Source: Comamonadaceae bacterium
Lineage (GTDB): Bacteria; Pseudomonadota; Gammaproteobacteria; Burkholderiales; Burkholderiaceae_C
Assembly: GCA_947447355.1 (NCBI GenBank)
Contig: CANFJF010000003.1
Coordinates: forward strand, 44,927 to 108,926
Reading direction: 5' to 3'
DNA: 64,000 nucleotides
Shown: positions 18,463 to 28,221 of the stretch, piece after piece
Layout: each line of letters starts with the position of its first letter
Numbering within the stretch: the stretch's first letter is position 1
Notes under the pieces: generated by a model
What the model was told of the DNA's origin: nothing
Databases searched by the model: none
The model's input: only the letters and a program-made list of their open reading frames with translations
Program-made: the position numbers and the translations under genes

Positions 18463-19287
18463 TCAAATGCGAATCAACAGGTCCGGTCGATAGCTTTTTT
18501 GCTCACCTTTGTGTGCATACCCCAGTGGGTTGGCGACCACGTGACAGCCTTGGCTCAGATAGTCTTGCGGGCAGTGCAAGTGACCATGCAGCCACAGTTG
18601 TGCCGATGGCAGTAAGTCATCGAGGGCATTGCAAAAGCCGGCGGTTCCTGGCGTCAGCCCATAACGCGGATCTGCACTAAGGAGGCTAGGAGCGAAGTGA
18701 GTGACAACTACAGTTGAGCCGTCAAAAGGTTGAGCCAACGCTTCGCGCAACCAAGTCTGGCTTTGCAAGCCGAGCTCGCGAACCGCTGTGGCCAGCATCG
18801 GTTCGCCGCCGTGAAGCGAATGGTTTTTGCGCAAGTAATAATTCGCCGCCCGAAAAGCCTTGTCGCGGCCCGACAGCGACGCGGTCAGTGAGTCGCCGTT
18901 CAGCGCATCAAAATCCGTCCAAAGCGTGCAACCCATAAAGCGCACGCCTTGAAGAATGACGCTTTGCTGCTCAAGCCAAATCAACCCCCAGCGTTCGCAG
19001 GCGGATCGCAGGCGACGCGTTGCCTCCTCGAATTCCTGACCGTCGTATTCATGATTGCCTGGAATAAACAACACCGGTGTGGGCCAGTCGGCGCCACCTT
19101 CACGGACTGGCCGAGGAGAAAAGCGCGCCAAACCAAAGTCGTCCACGCCTAAATGCGTCAATGCGGAGCCCGATTGGTAAGAGCCGATGTCGCCAGCCAA
19201 TACCAACACATCGGCACCCGGCAGCGGTTGCGCTACAAAGTGCGGGTTCGACTCGAGGTGCAGATCTGACAGAAGCTGAATGTTCAC
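18463..19287 (-). CDS. Calcineurin-like metallophosphoesterase
   Basis: Cytoplasmic phosphoesterase of 274 residues. The two-metal motifs are present in order: LLSDLHLES (D-x-H), VLAGDIGSY (GD), FIPGNHEYDG (GNHE), a lone His in VVTHFAPS and LHGHLHCPQD (GHxH). The GTG at 19287 is chosen because the DxH motif normally begins within about 10 residues of the start and the stop of the LysR gene lies 13 bases upstream. The pair is therefore probably co-transcribed. The substrate cannot be predicted. Confidence 0.87.
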   Translation of the reverse strand: MNIQLLSDLHLESNPHFVAQPLPGADVLVLAGDIGSYQSGSALTHLGVDDFGLARFSPRPVREGGADWPTPVLFIPGNHEYDGQEFEEATRRLRSACERWGLIWLEQQSVILQGVRFMGCTLWTDFDALNGDSLTASLSGRDKAFRAANYYLRKNHSLHGGEPMLATAVRELGLQSQTWLREALAQPFDGSTVVVTHFAPSLLSADPRYGLTPGTAGFCNALDDLLPSAQLWLHGHLHCPQDYLSQGCHVVANPLGYAHKGEQKSYRPDLLIRI

Positions 19288-19300
19288 GGATCGAGGGTCG

Positions 19301-20257
19301 TCAGGTCGAAAAACTTTGCTTCGCCGCTCGCACCACGGCCTGACGAAGCCACAGATGACTGCTGCTTTGTTGGGTGCGCCGGTGCCATACGGCATCCACG
19401 TGCACCGGCGACACATCGAAGGGCAAAGGCTGTAACACCAGTTGCTCCGCGAAACCGGTGACCCGCACAAAATGGCGCGGCAAGACCGTCAACAAGTTGG
19501 AATTGGCCACCACGCGGCCAGCGGTGAAGAACTGATTCACCGTGAGCACGACACGGCGCTCGCGTCCCAAAGAAGCAAGCGATTCGTCAATAAAGCCATA
19601 GGGCCGACCTGAAAAACTCACCAGCATGTGACGTGCCGCGCAGTACTGGTCCAGCGTCAACGGCGTCTGCGCGAGCGGATGGTCCCGGCGCATGACGCAG
19701 ACGTACTCGCCGTTGTAGAGCCGCAAGTGAGAAAAAGGTTGCTGCTCACCATTTTGTGCGCCAGCCGTTAAATCGGCCAGCACCGACGGGAAATAACCAA
19801 CGGCCAAGTCGCAGGCCTCATCGTCGAGCAGCCGGCGTGGGTCTCGGGTTGTCAGCGGCACCACGCGCAGCGAGACACGTGGCGCTTCTTGTTCGAGGAT
19901 GTCCGTGAGCCCTGGAATCAGCTCGGCGGCCGTAGCGTCGGCCATGGCCAGCACAAAGCTGGTGTTGGCCTCCGCCGGTATAAATTCGTTGGGCATGAGA
20001 GAGGATTGGAGCTGCAGCAGCGCTTCGCGTACCGCCGGCCAGATGGCGCGTGCGCGCGGCGTGGGGGCCATGCCCTGACCACTGCGCTGCACCAACTCAT
20101 CACCCAGTGTTTCACGCAGACGCCGCAACGCATTGCTCACCGCCGGTTGAGTCAATGCCAAGTTGCGGGCAGCGCGGGTCAGGCTGCGTTCAGCCATGAC
20201 CTCGTCAAAGACGCGCAGTAAGTTGAGGTCGATGGTGCGAAAGTTGGGTGGACTCAT
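19301..20257 (-). CDS. LysR family transcriptional regulator
   Basis: 318 residues. The N-terminal winged helix (residues 7-66) reads LNLLRVFDEVMAERSLTRAARNLALTQPAVSNALRRLRETLGDELVQRSG, the LysR signature, close to NodD/LinR-type members. The effector domain covers about residues 95-305. A 24-bp dyad with arms TTTATGA/TCATAAA lies just upstream of its start and may be the autoregulatory site. It is followed by the metallophosphoesterase gene. Confidence 0.92.
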   Translation of the reverse strand: MSPPNFRTIDLNLLRVFDEVMAERSLTRAARNLALTQPAVSNALRRLRETLGDELVQRSGQGMAPTPRARAIWPAVREALLQLQSSLMPNEFIPAEANTSFVLAMADATAAELIPGLTDILEQEAPRVSLRVVPLTTRDPRRLLDDEACDLAVGYFPSVLADLTAGAQNGEQQPFSHLRLYNGEYVCVMRRDHPLAQTPLTLDQYCAARHMLVSFSGRPYGFIDESLASLGRERRVVLTVNQFFTAGRVVANSNLLTVLPRHFVRVTGFAEQLVLQPLPFDVSPVHVDAVWHRRTQQSSSHLWLRQAVVRAAKQSFST

Positions 20258-20292
20258 TCGAACATTTTTCAGTATGAGTTGGAACTATAACC

Positions 20293-20316
20293 TTTATGAA
20301 TAACTGGGATCATAAA
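20293..20316. promoter_or_regulatory. Candidate LysR-type operator
   Basis: Arms TTTATGA (20293-20299) and TCATAAA (20310-20316) are a perfect 7-base inverted repeat around a 10-base spacer. The element lies 36 bases upstream of the LysR start in the divergent intergenic region shared with the membrane protein gene at 20429. Confidence 0.55.
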
Positions 20317-20428
20317 GATAAAGTGGAGCAGCATCAGTATTAACCCTATGATCAAGGCCTTGTTTAACGCAGCCGTCGTGAACAAGCAGAGCCCCTGAAG
20401 GTTTACGGCCCAAATCAAGGGAGTCATC

Positions 20429-20947
20429 ATGACCACTTTCGTCCACACCCAATACCTCACCGAACATCCCGGCGTTCAGCGCGCCGAGTCCGCTATTGAA
20501 GGCGCTTTGCTGTTGCGCAAACGCTGGTCATCTATCAGCGGTGTAGCCGCTTTACTGCTGACGTCCATCGTCGCTGCTGTGCTGGTCGTGGCTTACGAAG
20601 TCATGGACAGCGTGGTTGAAGGCCACTTGCTGGTGATGTGGATGGCGCTTTGGGCCTTGGCTTTCGTTGGACTGGCTTTGTATTCAGGAACCGTCCGCAA
20701 CATTGTGGCGCGTATCAAGGGTGGGCTCGACAGCTGGGCGCGTGGCCAAGCCAAAGCCCGTGCTGATGAGCGTTTGTGGGTGATCGCCAAGACCGATACC
20801 CGTGTCATGGCTGATCTGCACGCAGCGATCACTCGCCAGCAGTCTATGGCCGAAACTGGAGGCGTGGTTGTTCCGAGCGGTTTGTCAGCCCGTGCCATCC
20901 GTTTGGGTGGTGCAGAACTGCGGGCTTACCAGCGACAAAACAGCTGA
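20429..20947 (+). CDS. Hypothetical membrane protein with two transmembrane helices
   Basis: 172 residues, start ATG 20429 preceded by AAGGGAG at good spacing. An N-terminal polar part of about 30 residues is followed by two hydrophobic helices (ISGVAALLLTSIVAAVLVVAYEV and LVMWMALWALAFVGLALYS), then a polar, helical C-terminal half containing GLDSWARGQAKARADERLW. No family is recognised. It is divergent from the LysR gene and followed by a strong terminator, so it is probably monocistronic. Confidence 0.65.
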   Translation: MTTFVHTQYLTEHPGVQRAESAIEGALLLRKRWSSISGVAALLLTSIVAAVLVVAYEVMDSVVEGHLLVMWMALWALAFVGLALYSGTVRNIVARIKGGLDSWARGQAKARADERLWVIAKTDTRVMADLHAAITRQQSMAETGGVVVPSGLSARAIRLGGAELRAYQRQNS

Positions 20948-20982
20948 TCGCTCAAAAGCCAAACGCGTTTGTTTTCATCCAA

Positions 20983-21009
20983 AAAAAGCCACCGCAAGGT
21001 GGCTTTTTC
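20983..21009. terminator. Bidirectional intrinsic terminator
   Basis: AAAAAGCCACC-GCAA-GGTGGCTTTTT is a perfect stem with a GCAA tetraloop and A- and T-tracts on either side. It lies between the ends of two convergent genes, the membrane protein gene and pckG, and can terminate both. Confidence 0.93.
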
Positions 21010-21027
21010 GTGGGCGGACGTAGAAAA

Positions 21028-22896
21028 TCAGGCCGCCAATCGTTTCTCAATAGCGGCTTTGGTCTCGATCAAGGCGGTTGGCAAGTGATGCGCCAATTGC
21101 GTGAACAGCTCGGTGTGCAGCTCAAGCTCTTTCAGCAAAGCGGTTTTGTCCGTGCTGATCACGCTGTTGAACTGCTCGGCGCTGAAATCCAGGCCATTCC
21201 AAGTCAGGTCTTCGTAGCTTGGGCTGACGCCGGTGGTGTGGTCTTGACCCTTGGCCGAGCCCTCAACGCGCTCTATCATCCACTTCAACACGCGCATGTT
21301 TTCGCCGTAGCCGGGCCAGACAAACTTGCCGTCATCACCTTTGCGAAACCAGTTGGTGGTGTAAATTTTTGGCAGTTTGGCACCCTTGGCGGCGAGTTGC
21401 TCGCCGATGGACAGCCAGTGCTGGAAGTAGTCGCTCATGTTGTAGCCGATGAACGGCAGCATGGCGAAAGGATCGCGGCGCACCACACCGACTTGGCCGA
21501 CGATGGCGGCCGTGGTCTCGGAACCCATGGTGGCGGCCATGTAGACGCCTTCCACCCAGTTACGTGCTTCGGTCACCAGCGGCACGGTGGTTGAACGACG
21601 GCCGCCAAAAATGAAGGCGTCAATCGCAACGCCTTTGGGATCGTCCCAAGCGCTGTCGAGCGCTGGGTTGTTGGTGGCTGCCACCGTGAAACGCGAGTTC
21701 GGATGCGCCGCTTTGGCGCCCGTCGCACGAGCGATCTCTGGCGTCCAATCTTTGCCTTGCCAGTCGATCAAATGCTGGGGCAGCGCCTTGCCTGGCGCAT
21801 CCTGCTCCATTCCTTCCCACCAGACATCGCCGTCGTCGGTCAGGGCCACATTGGTGAAGATGGTGTCACTCCGAACGCTCAGCATGCAGTTCGGGTTGGT
21901 CAGCATGTTGGTGCCCGGGGCCACGCCAAAATAGCCGGCTTCAGGGTTGATCGCACGCAATTGACCATCGGCCGATGGCTTGATCCACGCGATGTCGTCG
22001 CCAATGGTGGTGACTTTCCAGCCGTCAAAACCAGCCGGTGGCACCAGCATCGAGAAATTTGTTTTCCCACAAGCGCTTGGGAACGCCGCAGCCACATGGT
22101 ATTTGTGCCCCTTAGGATTGGTCACGCCCAAAATCAGCATGTGCTCGGCCAGCCAGCCTTCGTCACGACCCATGTTGGAGGCGATGCGCAAGGCAAAGCA
22201 TTTTTTACCGAGCAACGCATTGCCGCCGTAGCCCGAGCCGTAAGACCATATCTCGCGGGTTTCCGGGTAATGCACGATGTACTTGGTTTTGTTGCACGGC
22301 CATTTCACATCTGTCTGGCCCGCAGCCAGCGGTGCGCCCACGGTGTGCACGCAAGGCACAAACTCGCCATCGACACCCAGCACGTCGTACACCGCACGAC
22401 CCATGCGGGTCATGATTTTCATGTTCACGGCCACGTAGGCGCTGTCCGAGAGTTCGATGCCGATGTGGGCAATCGGTGAGCCCAGCGGGCCCATCGAGAA
22501 GGGCACCACGTACATCGTGCGACCCTTCATGCAGCCGTCAAACAGAGGTTGCAGCGTGGCGCGCATCTCAGTTGGCGCCATCCAGTTGTTGGTGGGGCCG
22601 GCTTCTTCTTTCAGCGTCGAGCAGATGAACGTGCGGTCTTCCACGCGGGCCACGTCGCTGGGGTCGCTCAGTGCCAAAAAGCTGTTGGGTCGTGTGACGG
22701 GATTGAGTTTTTGGAAGGTGCCGGCGTCGACAAGTGCCTGGCACAGTCGCTGGTATTCGGCGTCGCTGCCGTCGCACCAGTAGATGGCGTCGGGCTTGCA
22801 CAGGGCCGCCATGTCAGCTACCCAAGCGATTAACTTCGCATTCTTAACAAAAGCGGGGGCATTCAGGGCAAGCCCTTGCATCGCAGGATGGTTCAT
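21028..22896 (-). CDS. pckG: Phosphoenolpyruvate carboxykinase (GTP)
   Basis: Converts oxaloacetate and GTP to phosphoenolpyruvate, GDP and CO2, the first committed step of gluconeogenesis. Length is 622 residues, as usual for the GTP-dependent family. The nucleotide P-loop [12 protein letters not shown] is around residues 273-284, GDDIAW carries the metal aspartate, and [20 protein letters not shown] and FPFDSAFGWP-like downstream elements are family features. GGAG lies 7 bases before ATG 22896. It is a single gene ending at a bidirectional terminator. It fits growth on organic acids, which the binding-protein-rich region at 48-64 kb also suggests. Confidence 0.97.
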   Translation of the reverse strand: MNHPAMQGLALNAPAFVKNAKLIAWVADMAALCKPDAIYWCDGSDAEYQRLCQALVDAGTFQKLNPVTRPNSFLALSDPSDVARVEDRTFICSTLKEEAGPTNNWMAPTEMRATLQPLFDGCMKGRTMYVVPFSMGPLGSPIAHIGIELSDSAYVAVNMKIMTRMGRAVYDVLGVDGEFVPCVHTVGAPLAAGQTDVKWPCNKTKYIVHYPETREIWSYGSGYGGNALLGKKCFALRIASNMGRDEGWLAEHMLILGVTNPKGHKYHVAAAFPSACGKTNFSMLVPPAGFDGWKVTTIGDDIAWIKPSADGQLRAINPEAGYFGVAPGTNMLTNPNCMLSVRSDTIFTNVALTDDGDVWWEGMEQDAPGKALPQHLIDWQGKDWTPEIARATGAKAAHPNSRFTVAATNNPALDSAWDDPKGVAIDAFIFGGRRSTTVPLVTEARNWVEGVYMAATMGSETTAAIVGQVGVVRRDPFAMLPFIGYNMSDYFQHWLSIGEQLAAKGAKLPKIYTTNWFRKGDDGKFVWPGYGENMRVLKWMIERVEGSAKGQDHTTGVSPSYEDLTWNGLDFSAEQFNSVISTDKTALLKELELHTELFTQLAHHLPTALIETKAAIEKRLAA

Positions 22897-23233
22897 CGAA
22901 AAGCTCCAAGGTTAAAAAACGTGATTTCGGCAGACCCTGCAAGCGGTTGGAGCGAACCCAAGCGCTGCAATAACTCGCGAAATAACGCTGAAAAGCCAGC
23001 TCAGCAAAGCCTTGAACAGTGATTTCGAACAACGATTCAAGACGATGCGAAGGGTCATTCTAAGAACTTCTGACGCCAGTTACCTGAAGGTTACGGCCGA
23101 AAGATATGCAAAACAAACATAAGGTTATGCACAATTTTTGCTGGTCTGGACGTGAAAAAGGCCAGCACTAGAGCTGACCTTTTGGGTGCCCGGCCAAGGA
23201 AGAAGCCCCTGACCATTGAACAGCGGAAGCGTA
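22897..23233. other. 337-bp non-coding region upstream of pckG
   Basis: This gap separates the pckG start from the end of a 55-codon gene on the same strand. It holds AT-rich stretches (about 23100-23145) suited to a pckG promoter but no convincing -35/-10 pair that I could fix, and one hairpin at 23156-23183. No open frame with coding character was seen. Confidence 0.5.
23156..23183. terminator. Hairpin, probable terminator of the 55-codon gene
   Basis: AAAAGGCCAGC and GCTGACCTTTT arms with one internal mismatch enclose a 6-base loop. A- and T-tracts flank the stem, so it could act in either direction. It lies 51 bases beyond the stop of the small membrane peptide gene. Confidence 0.6.
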
Positions 23234-23401
23234 TCAGGCCATCGTGACAGCGATGAAAGCCAGTAAAAACATCAGAACTGCGCCAGCCAGTGGCACAACA
23301 ATCGGGACAATCGAGATGATGGAATCGACGGGATCCTCATCAACAGCGGGCACATCATGGGCGTGTGCATCGTGGGCAGAATGATCAGCTGACTTGGACA
23401 T
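23234..23401 (-). CDS. Small single-pass membrane peptide (55 aa) with His-rich N terminus
   Basis: A 55-codon gene read on the minus strand from ATG 23401 to TGA 23234. A strong AGGAG Shine-Dalgarno sits 6 bases upstream. The product begins MSKSADHSAHDAHAHD, with five histidines among acidic and small residues that could bind metal. A linker with acidic residues follows (VPAVDEDPVDS). A long hydrophobic helix (IISIVPIVVPLAGAVLMFLLAFIAVTMA) runs to the C terminus. It is followed by a hairpin terminator. I recognise no family; coding is supported by the Shine-Dalgarno, the clean amphipathic layout and the terminator. Confidence 0.7.
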   Translation of the reverse strand: MSKSADHSAHDAHAHDVPAVDEDPVDSIISIVPIVVPLAGAVLMFLLAFIAVTMA

Positions 23402-23475
23402 GGCGGCTCCTAGGGACTTTTAAAACTGAAGTAATTTTACCTTTTTGAAAATGAAGCTTCGGTTGCGAGGTCAAA

Positions 23476-23976
23476 ATGAAAGACATGAATCAATCGTCAC
23501 CACAGGCGCACGCCATCATTTGCCGCTTTTTATGCAACCGCCGCGTAGCTTTGTTGGCTGCTTGCCTGAGTCTGGCTAGCTGTGCCAGCACGGGCCCCGA
23601 CAGCTCAGCGGCTCGCCCAGTGCTGTATCCCAACGCCGCTTTTAATCGCGTCGGCGAGATTCAAGCCCAGAACGAAGTGGCTGCGTGCTTGTCACGAGCC
23701 AATGCATCCGGGTTGCGCGCAGAACAAGGCAACCAAATGGTGCAGCGGGCAGGCGAAGGGGCTGCCGTGGCAGGTGTCGCCAGTGCCGTCGGGGCGCTGG
23801 TGTTTGGTCGTGGTGCCGAAGGTATGTTGCGGGCGGGTGCCGGCGGCGCTGCGATCGGCGGTGCGGCCGGTGCCACCCAAGCGGCCGTGCGCGGCGACCG
23901 CCCCAGCAGTCTTTACCGCAGTTTTGTGCAGCGCTGCTTGAGCGAAAAAGGCTTTGACGTGATTGGCTGGAACTGA
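23476..23976 (+). CDS. Putative glycine-zipper lipoprotein
   Basis: 166 residues. A basic N terminus and hydrophobic stretch end in the lipobox LASC (Cys about 37), so a diacylglycerol-modified, membrane-anchored protein is expected. The middle has a glycine-zipper-like segment GAAVAGVASAVGALVFGRGAEGMLRAGAGGAAIGGAAG, common in outer-membrane-associated proteins of the SlyB/YMGG type. Two cysteines outside the lipobox (in VAACLSR and QRCLSEKG) might form a disulfide. GAGG precedes the start. Function is unknown. Confidence 0.75.
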   Translation: MKDMNQSSPQAHAIICRFLCNRRVALLAACLSLASCASTGPDSSAARPVLYPNAAFNRVGEIQAQNEVAACLSRANASGLRAEQGNQMVQRAGEGAAVAGVASAVGALVFGRGAEGMLRAGAGGAAIGGAAGATQAAVRGDRPSSLYRSFVQRCLSEKGFDVIGWN

Positions 23977-23987
23977 GTTTAAAAAAG

Positions 23988-24731
23988 TCAGTGCCCCAGA
24001 ATCTTCGATAAAAAATCCTGCGCCCGATCCGTCTGCGGGTGATTGAAAAACGCATCCGGCGTGTTTTGCTCAACGATCTGGCCTTGGTCCATGAAGATCA
24101 CGCGGTCAGCAACTGCTTTGGCAAAGCCCATTTCGTGCGTCACGCAGAGCAGGGTCATGCCTTGGTCGGCCAACTCCACAATCACATCCAGCACTTCCTT
24201 GATCATCTCCGGGTCAAGGGCTGAGGTGGGCTCGTCAAACAGCATGATTTTGGGTGTCAAGCACAGTGCGCGGGCAATCGCCACGCGTTGCTGCTGGCCG
24301 CCCGACAACTGCAGCGGAAACTTGTGCGCTTGCTCGGCGATCTGCACGCGTTCGAGTTGCTGCATGGCCTTTTCTTCGGCTTCTTTCTTCGGCATCTTGC
24401 CAACCCAGATCGGCGACAGCGTCAGGTTCTCCAACACCGTCAAATGCGGAAACAAATTGAACTGCTGGAACACCATGCCAACTTGTTGGCGCACGGCATC
24501 GATGGCTTTGATGTCATCAGACAGCTCAATGCCGGCGACGATGAGGCGACCCTGTTGGTGTTCTTCAAGCCGGTTGATGCACCGAATCAGCGTTGACTTG
24601 CCGGACCCGGAAGGCCCGCAAATCACGATGCGCTCGCCTTGCCGGACCTGCAAGTCAATGTCGCGTAGCACATGAAAATCGTTGCCGAACCACTTGTTGA
24701 CTTTGTCGAAGGTGATGATGGGATCGCTCAT
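23988..24731 (-). CDS. aapP: General L-amino acid ABC transporter ATP-binding protein AapP
   Basis: ATPase subunit of a polar amino-acid importer, 247 residues from ATG 24731, which overlaps the aapM stop by 4 bases. Walker [10 protein letters not shown], signature [16 protein letters not shown], Walker [15 protein letters not shown] and the H-loop VTHEMGF are all present. It is the last gene of aapJQMP; gene order and the large size of the two permeases point to the Aap/Bzt general amino-acid system rather than GltIJKL. Confidence 0.93.
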   Translation of the reverse strand: MSDPIITFDKVNKWFGNDFHVLRDIDLQVRQGERIVICGPSGSGKSTLIRCINRLEEHQQGRLIVAGIELSDDIKAIDAVRQQVGMVFQQFNLFPHLTVLENLTLSPIWVGKMPKKEAEEKAMQQLERVQIAEQAHKFPLQLSGGQQQRVAIARALCLTPKIMLFDEPTSALDPEMIKEVLDVIVELADQGMTLLCVTHEMGFAKAVADRVIFMDQGQIVEQNTPDAFFNHPQTDRAQDFLSKILGH

Positions 24732-25831
24732 CGCGCATGGCCTTGGTTGACTTGCTTTTCCACCCACAGGCTGTAACGTGACATGGCAAAGCAAAAAGTG
24801 AAATAGATCAGGGCGATGAAGAGATAGCCCTCGACCTTGAAAGGGCGCCAGTCGGCGTCGGAGTTGAGGGCCAACCCCAGCGCGCCGGTGAGCTCATACA
24901 GACTGACGATGGTCACCAAGGAGGTGTCCTTGAAAATGCCAATGAAGTTGTTCATGATGCCCGGCACGACAATCGCCAGCGCTTGCGGCAGCACGATCTT
25001 GCGCTGCGTCTGCCAGTAGGACAGTCCGAGCGTGGCCGCTGCTTCGACCTGACCTTTGGGGATGGCTTGCAAGCCGCCGCGAATCACCTCGGCCATGTAG
25101 GCCGCGGCAAACAGCGTGATGCCGATCAGCACACGAATCAACACGTCGATGCGGGTGCCCTGCGGCATGAACAGCGGGAACAAGAACGAGGCCATGAACA
25201 AGACTGAAATCAGCGGCACGCCGCGCACCAGTTCGATGTAAATCGTGCACGCGCTGCGTATCGCTGGCAAGTCAGAGCGACGGCCGAGCGCCACCAGCAG
25301 CGCCAACGGGAAAGCCATGGCAATCGACAGCGAGGCCAACAACAGCGTCAGCGGAAAACCGCCCCAGCGGTCGGTTTCAACCCGCGTCAGCCCAAAGCTG
25401 TCGCCGTACATCAGCACAAAAAACACCGCCAGCACAGCCGCCCACAGCAAAGTCAACCAAGGCTTCCAGAAATAACGCACACAGCTGGCGACCAACACGC
25501 TGAGCATCAAGACGGTGGCCAAGAGAGGCCGCCATTGTTCGTCGAACGGATAGCGGCCAAAGATGATGAGCCGGTACTTCTCAGCGATCACGCCCCAGCA
25601 AGCACCCACAGTCGCTGCCCGACAAGCCTCTGAGTCAGGCCGCCAAGTGGCCGACAACAAGGCCCATTGGATGAACTGCGGCAGATACCACAGCAGCAAG
25701 CCGCCCAGCAACAGTGTGCCCAGCGTGGTCCGAAAGTCAGCAAACAGGTTGCTCCGGAGCCAGCCAGCCAGACCGCCTTGGCGCACAGGTGCGGGGCGCG
25801 CAGGAATCGCGTGGAAAGTTTTAGCGGTCAT
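24728..25831 (-). CDS. aapM: General L-amino acid ABC transporter permease AapM
   Basis: Inner-membrane permease of 367 residues. An N-terminal extension of about 150 residues with several helices precedes the standard HisM-type domain ([26 protein letters not shown] onward). The EAA loop reads [37 protein letters not shown]. The long N-terminal part distinguishes AapM/BztC from the roughly 220-residue GltK/HisM permeases. It overlaps aapP and follows aapQ by 20 bases. Confidence 0.92.
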   Translation of the reverse strand: MTAKTFHAIPARPAPVRQGGLAGWLRSNLFADFRTTLGTLLLGGLLLWYLPQFIQWALLSATWRPDSEACRAATVGACWGVIAEKYRLIIFGRYPFDEQWRPLLATVLMLSVLVASCVRYFWKPWLTLLWAAVLAVFFVLMYGDSFGLTRVETDRWGGFPLTLLLASLSIAMAFPLALLVALGRRSDLPAIRSACTIYIELVRGVPLISVLFMASFLFPLFMPQGTRIDVLIRVLIGITLFAAAYMAEVIRGGLQAIPKGQVEAAATLGLSYWQTQRKIVLPQALAIVVPGIMNNFIGIFKDTSLVTIVSLYELTGALGLALNSDADWRPFKVEGYLFIALIYFTFCFAMSRYSLWVEKQVNQGHAR

Positions 25832-25851
25832 AAGTCAACAGCTGAATTCAT

Positions 25852-27042
25852 TCAACGTTCCTTGATCGCCGCACGGGCGTTGTAGCGGCTCATCAACCAC
25901 GATGTCAGCAGCGAGGTGCTGAGGTAAATCACCATCACGATGCTGATGCACTCGACGGCGCGGCCGGTTTGATTCAGCGCGGTGTTGGAAATCGAGACCA
26001 CATCAGGGTAGCCGACGGCGACCGCCAGCGATGAATTTTTGGTCAGGTTCAGGTACTGGTTGGTCAGCGGTGGAATGATGACGCGAAGCGCTTGCGGCAG
26101 CATCACCAGACGCATTTCCTGCCGACGGCTCAGGCCCAACGCCGTTGCCGCTTCGCTTTGCCCCATTGCGACCGACTGAATGCCGGCGCGCACCACTTCG
26201 GCGATAAAGGCCGCGGTGTAAGCCGTCAGACCGAGCAACACGGCGATGAACTCGGGTGTCAGCGCGCCACCGTTTTCAATCGCAAACAGGCCGCGCGATG
26301 GTGAGTTCATGGCGGTTGGTGCGCCACCCGCCAGCCAACCTGTAAAGCCACCCAAAAGCAGCAAACCCAACGGAATCCAGACCCTGCTGCGCAAATGTCC
26401 GGTTGCATCAAAATGCGCGACGGCCCGGCGGTGGTACAGCCACACCAACACGGCGCCCGCCAGCAAGCCGGCGGCAGCCCAAGCATGGCCGCTGGACCAG
26501 ATAGGAATCGGGAAGCTAACACCACCTTTGCTGAGAAAGACCGAGCCCACTTGCCAAGCCTCAGACGCCGCAGGCAGCACTTCCGTGAACAGCAAATACC
26601 ACATGAGCAATTGCAACAAGATCGGGATGTTCCGGAAAATTTCGACATAGGCGGAACACAAACCCCGCACCAACACATTGCGCGAAAAGCGGCCCACACC
26701 CACCAAGGTGCCGATCAGCGTGGCCAAGACAATACCGGTCAGCGCCACGCGCAAGGTGTTGCTCAGGCCGATCAAAAAAGCCTGCCAATAGGGTTGGCGG
26801 GAATCAAACGGAAACAGGCTTTCGCCAATGTCAAAGCCGGCGGTTTGCGTCAGAAAATCAAAGCCGCTCTGAATGCCACGCTCGCGCATGTTGATCAGCG
26901 TGTTGTGCCCCAAGTACCAGAGCGCCAAGGCAATCAAGACCAGCGCCAACGCTTGGTAAATCAAGCCGCGAAAGGCCCGACTGCGCCAAGACCATTTTTT
27001 TTGGGCGGGCACAGCCGGCGGGTTTTGAATCGTGGGCGTCAT
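25852..27042 (-). CDS. aapQ: General L-amino acid ABC transporter permease AapQ
   Basis: Permease of 396 residues and partner of AapM. The N-terminal helix (LIYQALALVLIALALWYLG) is followed by a first half of the permease domain (IGLSNTLRVALTGIVLATLIGTLVGVGRFS), a large insertion with extra helices (about residues 170-260), and the second half with the EAA loop EVVRAGIQSVAMGQSEAATALGLSRRQEMRLVMLPQA. The inserted segment is the hallmark of AapQ/BztB. It follows the binding-protein gene by 6 bases. Confidence 0.92.
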   Translation of the reverse strand: MTPTIQNPPAVPAQKKWSWRSRAFRGLIYQALALVLIALALWYLGHNTLINMRERGIQSGFDFLTQTAGFDIGESLFPFDSRQPYWQAFLIGLSNTLRVALTGIVLATLIGTLVGVGRFSRNVLVRGLCSAYVEIFRNIPILLQLLMWYLLFTEVLPAASEAWQVGSVFLSKGGVSFPIPIWSSGHAWAAAGLLAGAVLVWLYHRRAVAHFDATGHLRSRVWIPLGLLLLGGFTGWLAGGAPTAMNSPSRGLFAIENGGALTPEFIAVLLGLTAYTAAFIAEVVRAGIQSVAMGQSEAATALGLSRRQEMRLVMLPQALRVIIPPLTNQYLNLTKNSSLAVAVGYPDVVSISNTALNQTGRAVECISIVMVIYLSTSLLTSWLMSRYNARAAIKER

Positions 27043-27048
27043 GCCGCT

Positions 27049-28098
27049 TTAGCGCAGCGGGTAGGCATACATCAGACCGCCTTGGTTCCACTGCTTGTTG
27101 AGGCCGCGCGGCAAACCGATGGGCGACTTGGGACCCACATTACGCTCGAATATTTCACCGTAGTTGCCGGTGGCTTTGATGGCACGCAGCATCCATTCTT
27201 TGTCCAAGCCGAGCAGCCGGCCGGTGTCTTCGGTGGTGCCCAAAATGCGCTGGATCACCGGATCGAGGGTGCTGGTTTTCAGCTGGTCGACATTGGCTTG
27301 GGTCATGCCATATTCTTCGGCTTCGATCAGGCCGTAAATCACCCACTTGACGATGGCAAACCATTCGTCGTCACCACGCCGCACCAGCGGGCCGAGCGGT
27401 TCTTTAGAGATTAAATCAGCCAAGATGACGTGCTCTGCCGGATTCCGCGCTTCCTTGTTTCGGATGGAGGCTAGCCCTGAAGCGTCGGTGGTGTAAGCGA
27501 CGCAGCGGCCTGCGAAATAGGCTGCGTTGGCGGCTTCGAATTTCTCGAACACCACCGGCTTGATGGCCAGCTTATGGGTACGCGAGTAATCGCTCAGGTT
27601 CTTTTCGGTGGTAGTGCCGGACTGCACGCAAACGGTTTGGCCCTTCAACTGCTTGGCGCTTTTGATGTTGAACTTGGCGGGCACCATGAAACCTTGACCG
27701 TCGTAATACGTCACGACGGTTTGGTGCAGCCCGAGCGAGGCGTCACGCGACAGGCTGAAGGTGGTGTTGCGGGACAGCACATCGACTTCGCCAGATTGCA
27801 GCGCCGTGAAACGCTGCTGCGCGTTCAGTGGCACGAACTTCACTTTTTTAGCATCGCCCAGCGTGGCTGCGGCAACAGCTTTGCAAATGTCAATATCCAG
27901 TCCCGACCAGTTGCCACTGGAGTCAGCGGCCGAGAAGCCAGCCACGCCGGTGTTGACGCCGCAAATCACTTGCCCGCGCGACTTGATCGCGTCCAGCGTC
28001 TTGCCCGCGAAAGCCGGAAGAGCCACCGTTAGGCAGAGCCCGGCGAGCAGGCCCCGCAGGTTATTTTTGGTTGCAAAAGTGGGCAAGACAATCTCCAT
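27049..28098 (-). CDS. aapJ: General L-amino acid ABC transporter substrate-binding protein AapJ
   Basis: Periplasmic binding protein of 349 residues and first gene of the operon. A signal peptide is visible (LLAGLCLTVALPAFAGK). The SBP_bac_3 domain begins TLDAIKSRGQVICGVNTGVAGFSAADSSGNWSGLDIDICKAVAAA, the wording typical of AapJ/BztA. A conserved C-terminal segment NYGEIFERNVG follows. Broad L-amino-acid specificity (Glu, Gln, Asp, Asn and others) is known for the family; the exact range here is not visible. Confidence 0.92.
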   Translation of the reverse strand: MEIVLPTFATKNNLRGLLAGLCLTVALPAFAGKTLDAIKSRGQVICGVNTGVAGFSAADSSGNWSGLDIDICKAVAAATLGDAKKVKFVPLNAQQRFTALQSGEVDVLSRNTTFSLSRDASLGLHQTVVTYYDGQGFMVPAKFNIKSAKQLKGQTVCVQSGTTTEKNLSDYSRTHKLAIKPVVFEKFEAANAAYFAGRCVAYTTDASGLASIRNKEARNPAEHVILADLISKEPLGPLVRRGDDEWFAIVKWVIYGLIEAEEYGMTQANVDQLKTSTLDPVIQRILGTTEDTGRLLGLDKEWMLRAIKATGNYGEIFERNVGPKSPIGLPRGLNKQWNQGGLMYAYPLR

Positions 28099-28221
28099 GA
28101 AGCGAAAAACGCGGCTGATAAATTCACACCAGGACGGGTCGGGTGCGGGTCGGTAAATCCTAGCGCAAGCTTAAGGGGCAGGCCGGTAACCCACCATTTG
28201 ACGGGCTATTCAGTGCGTGAC

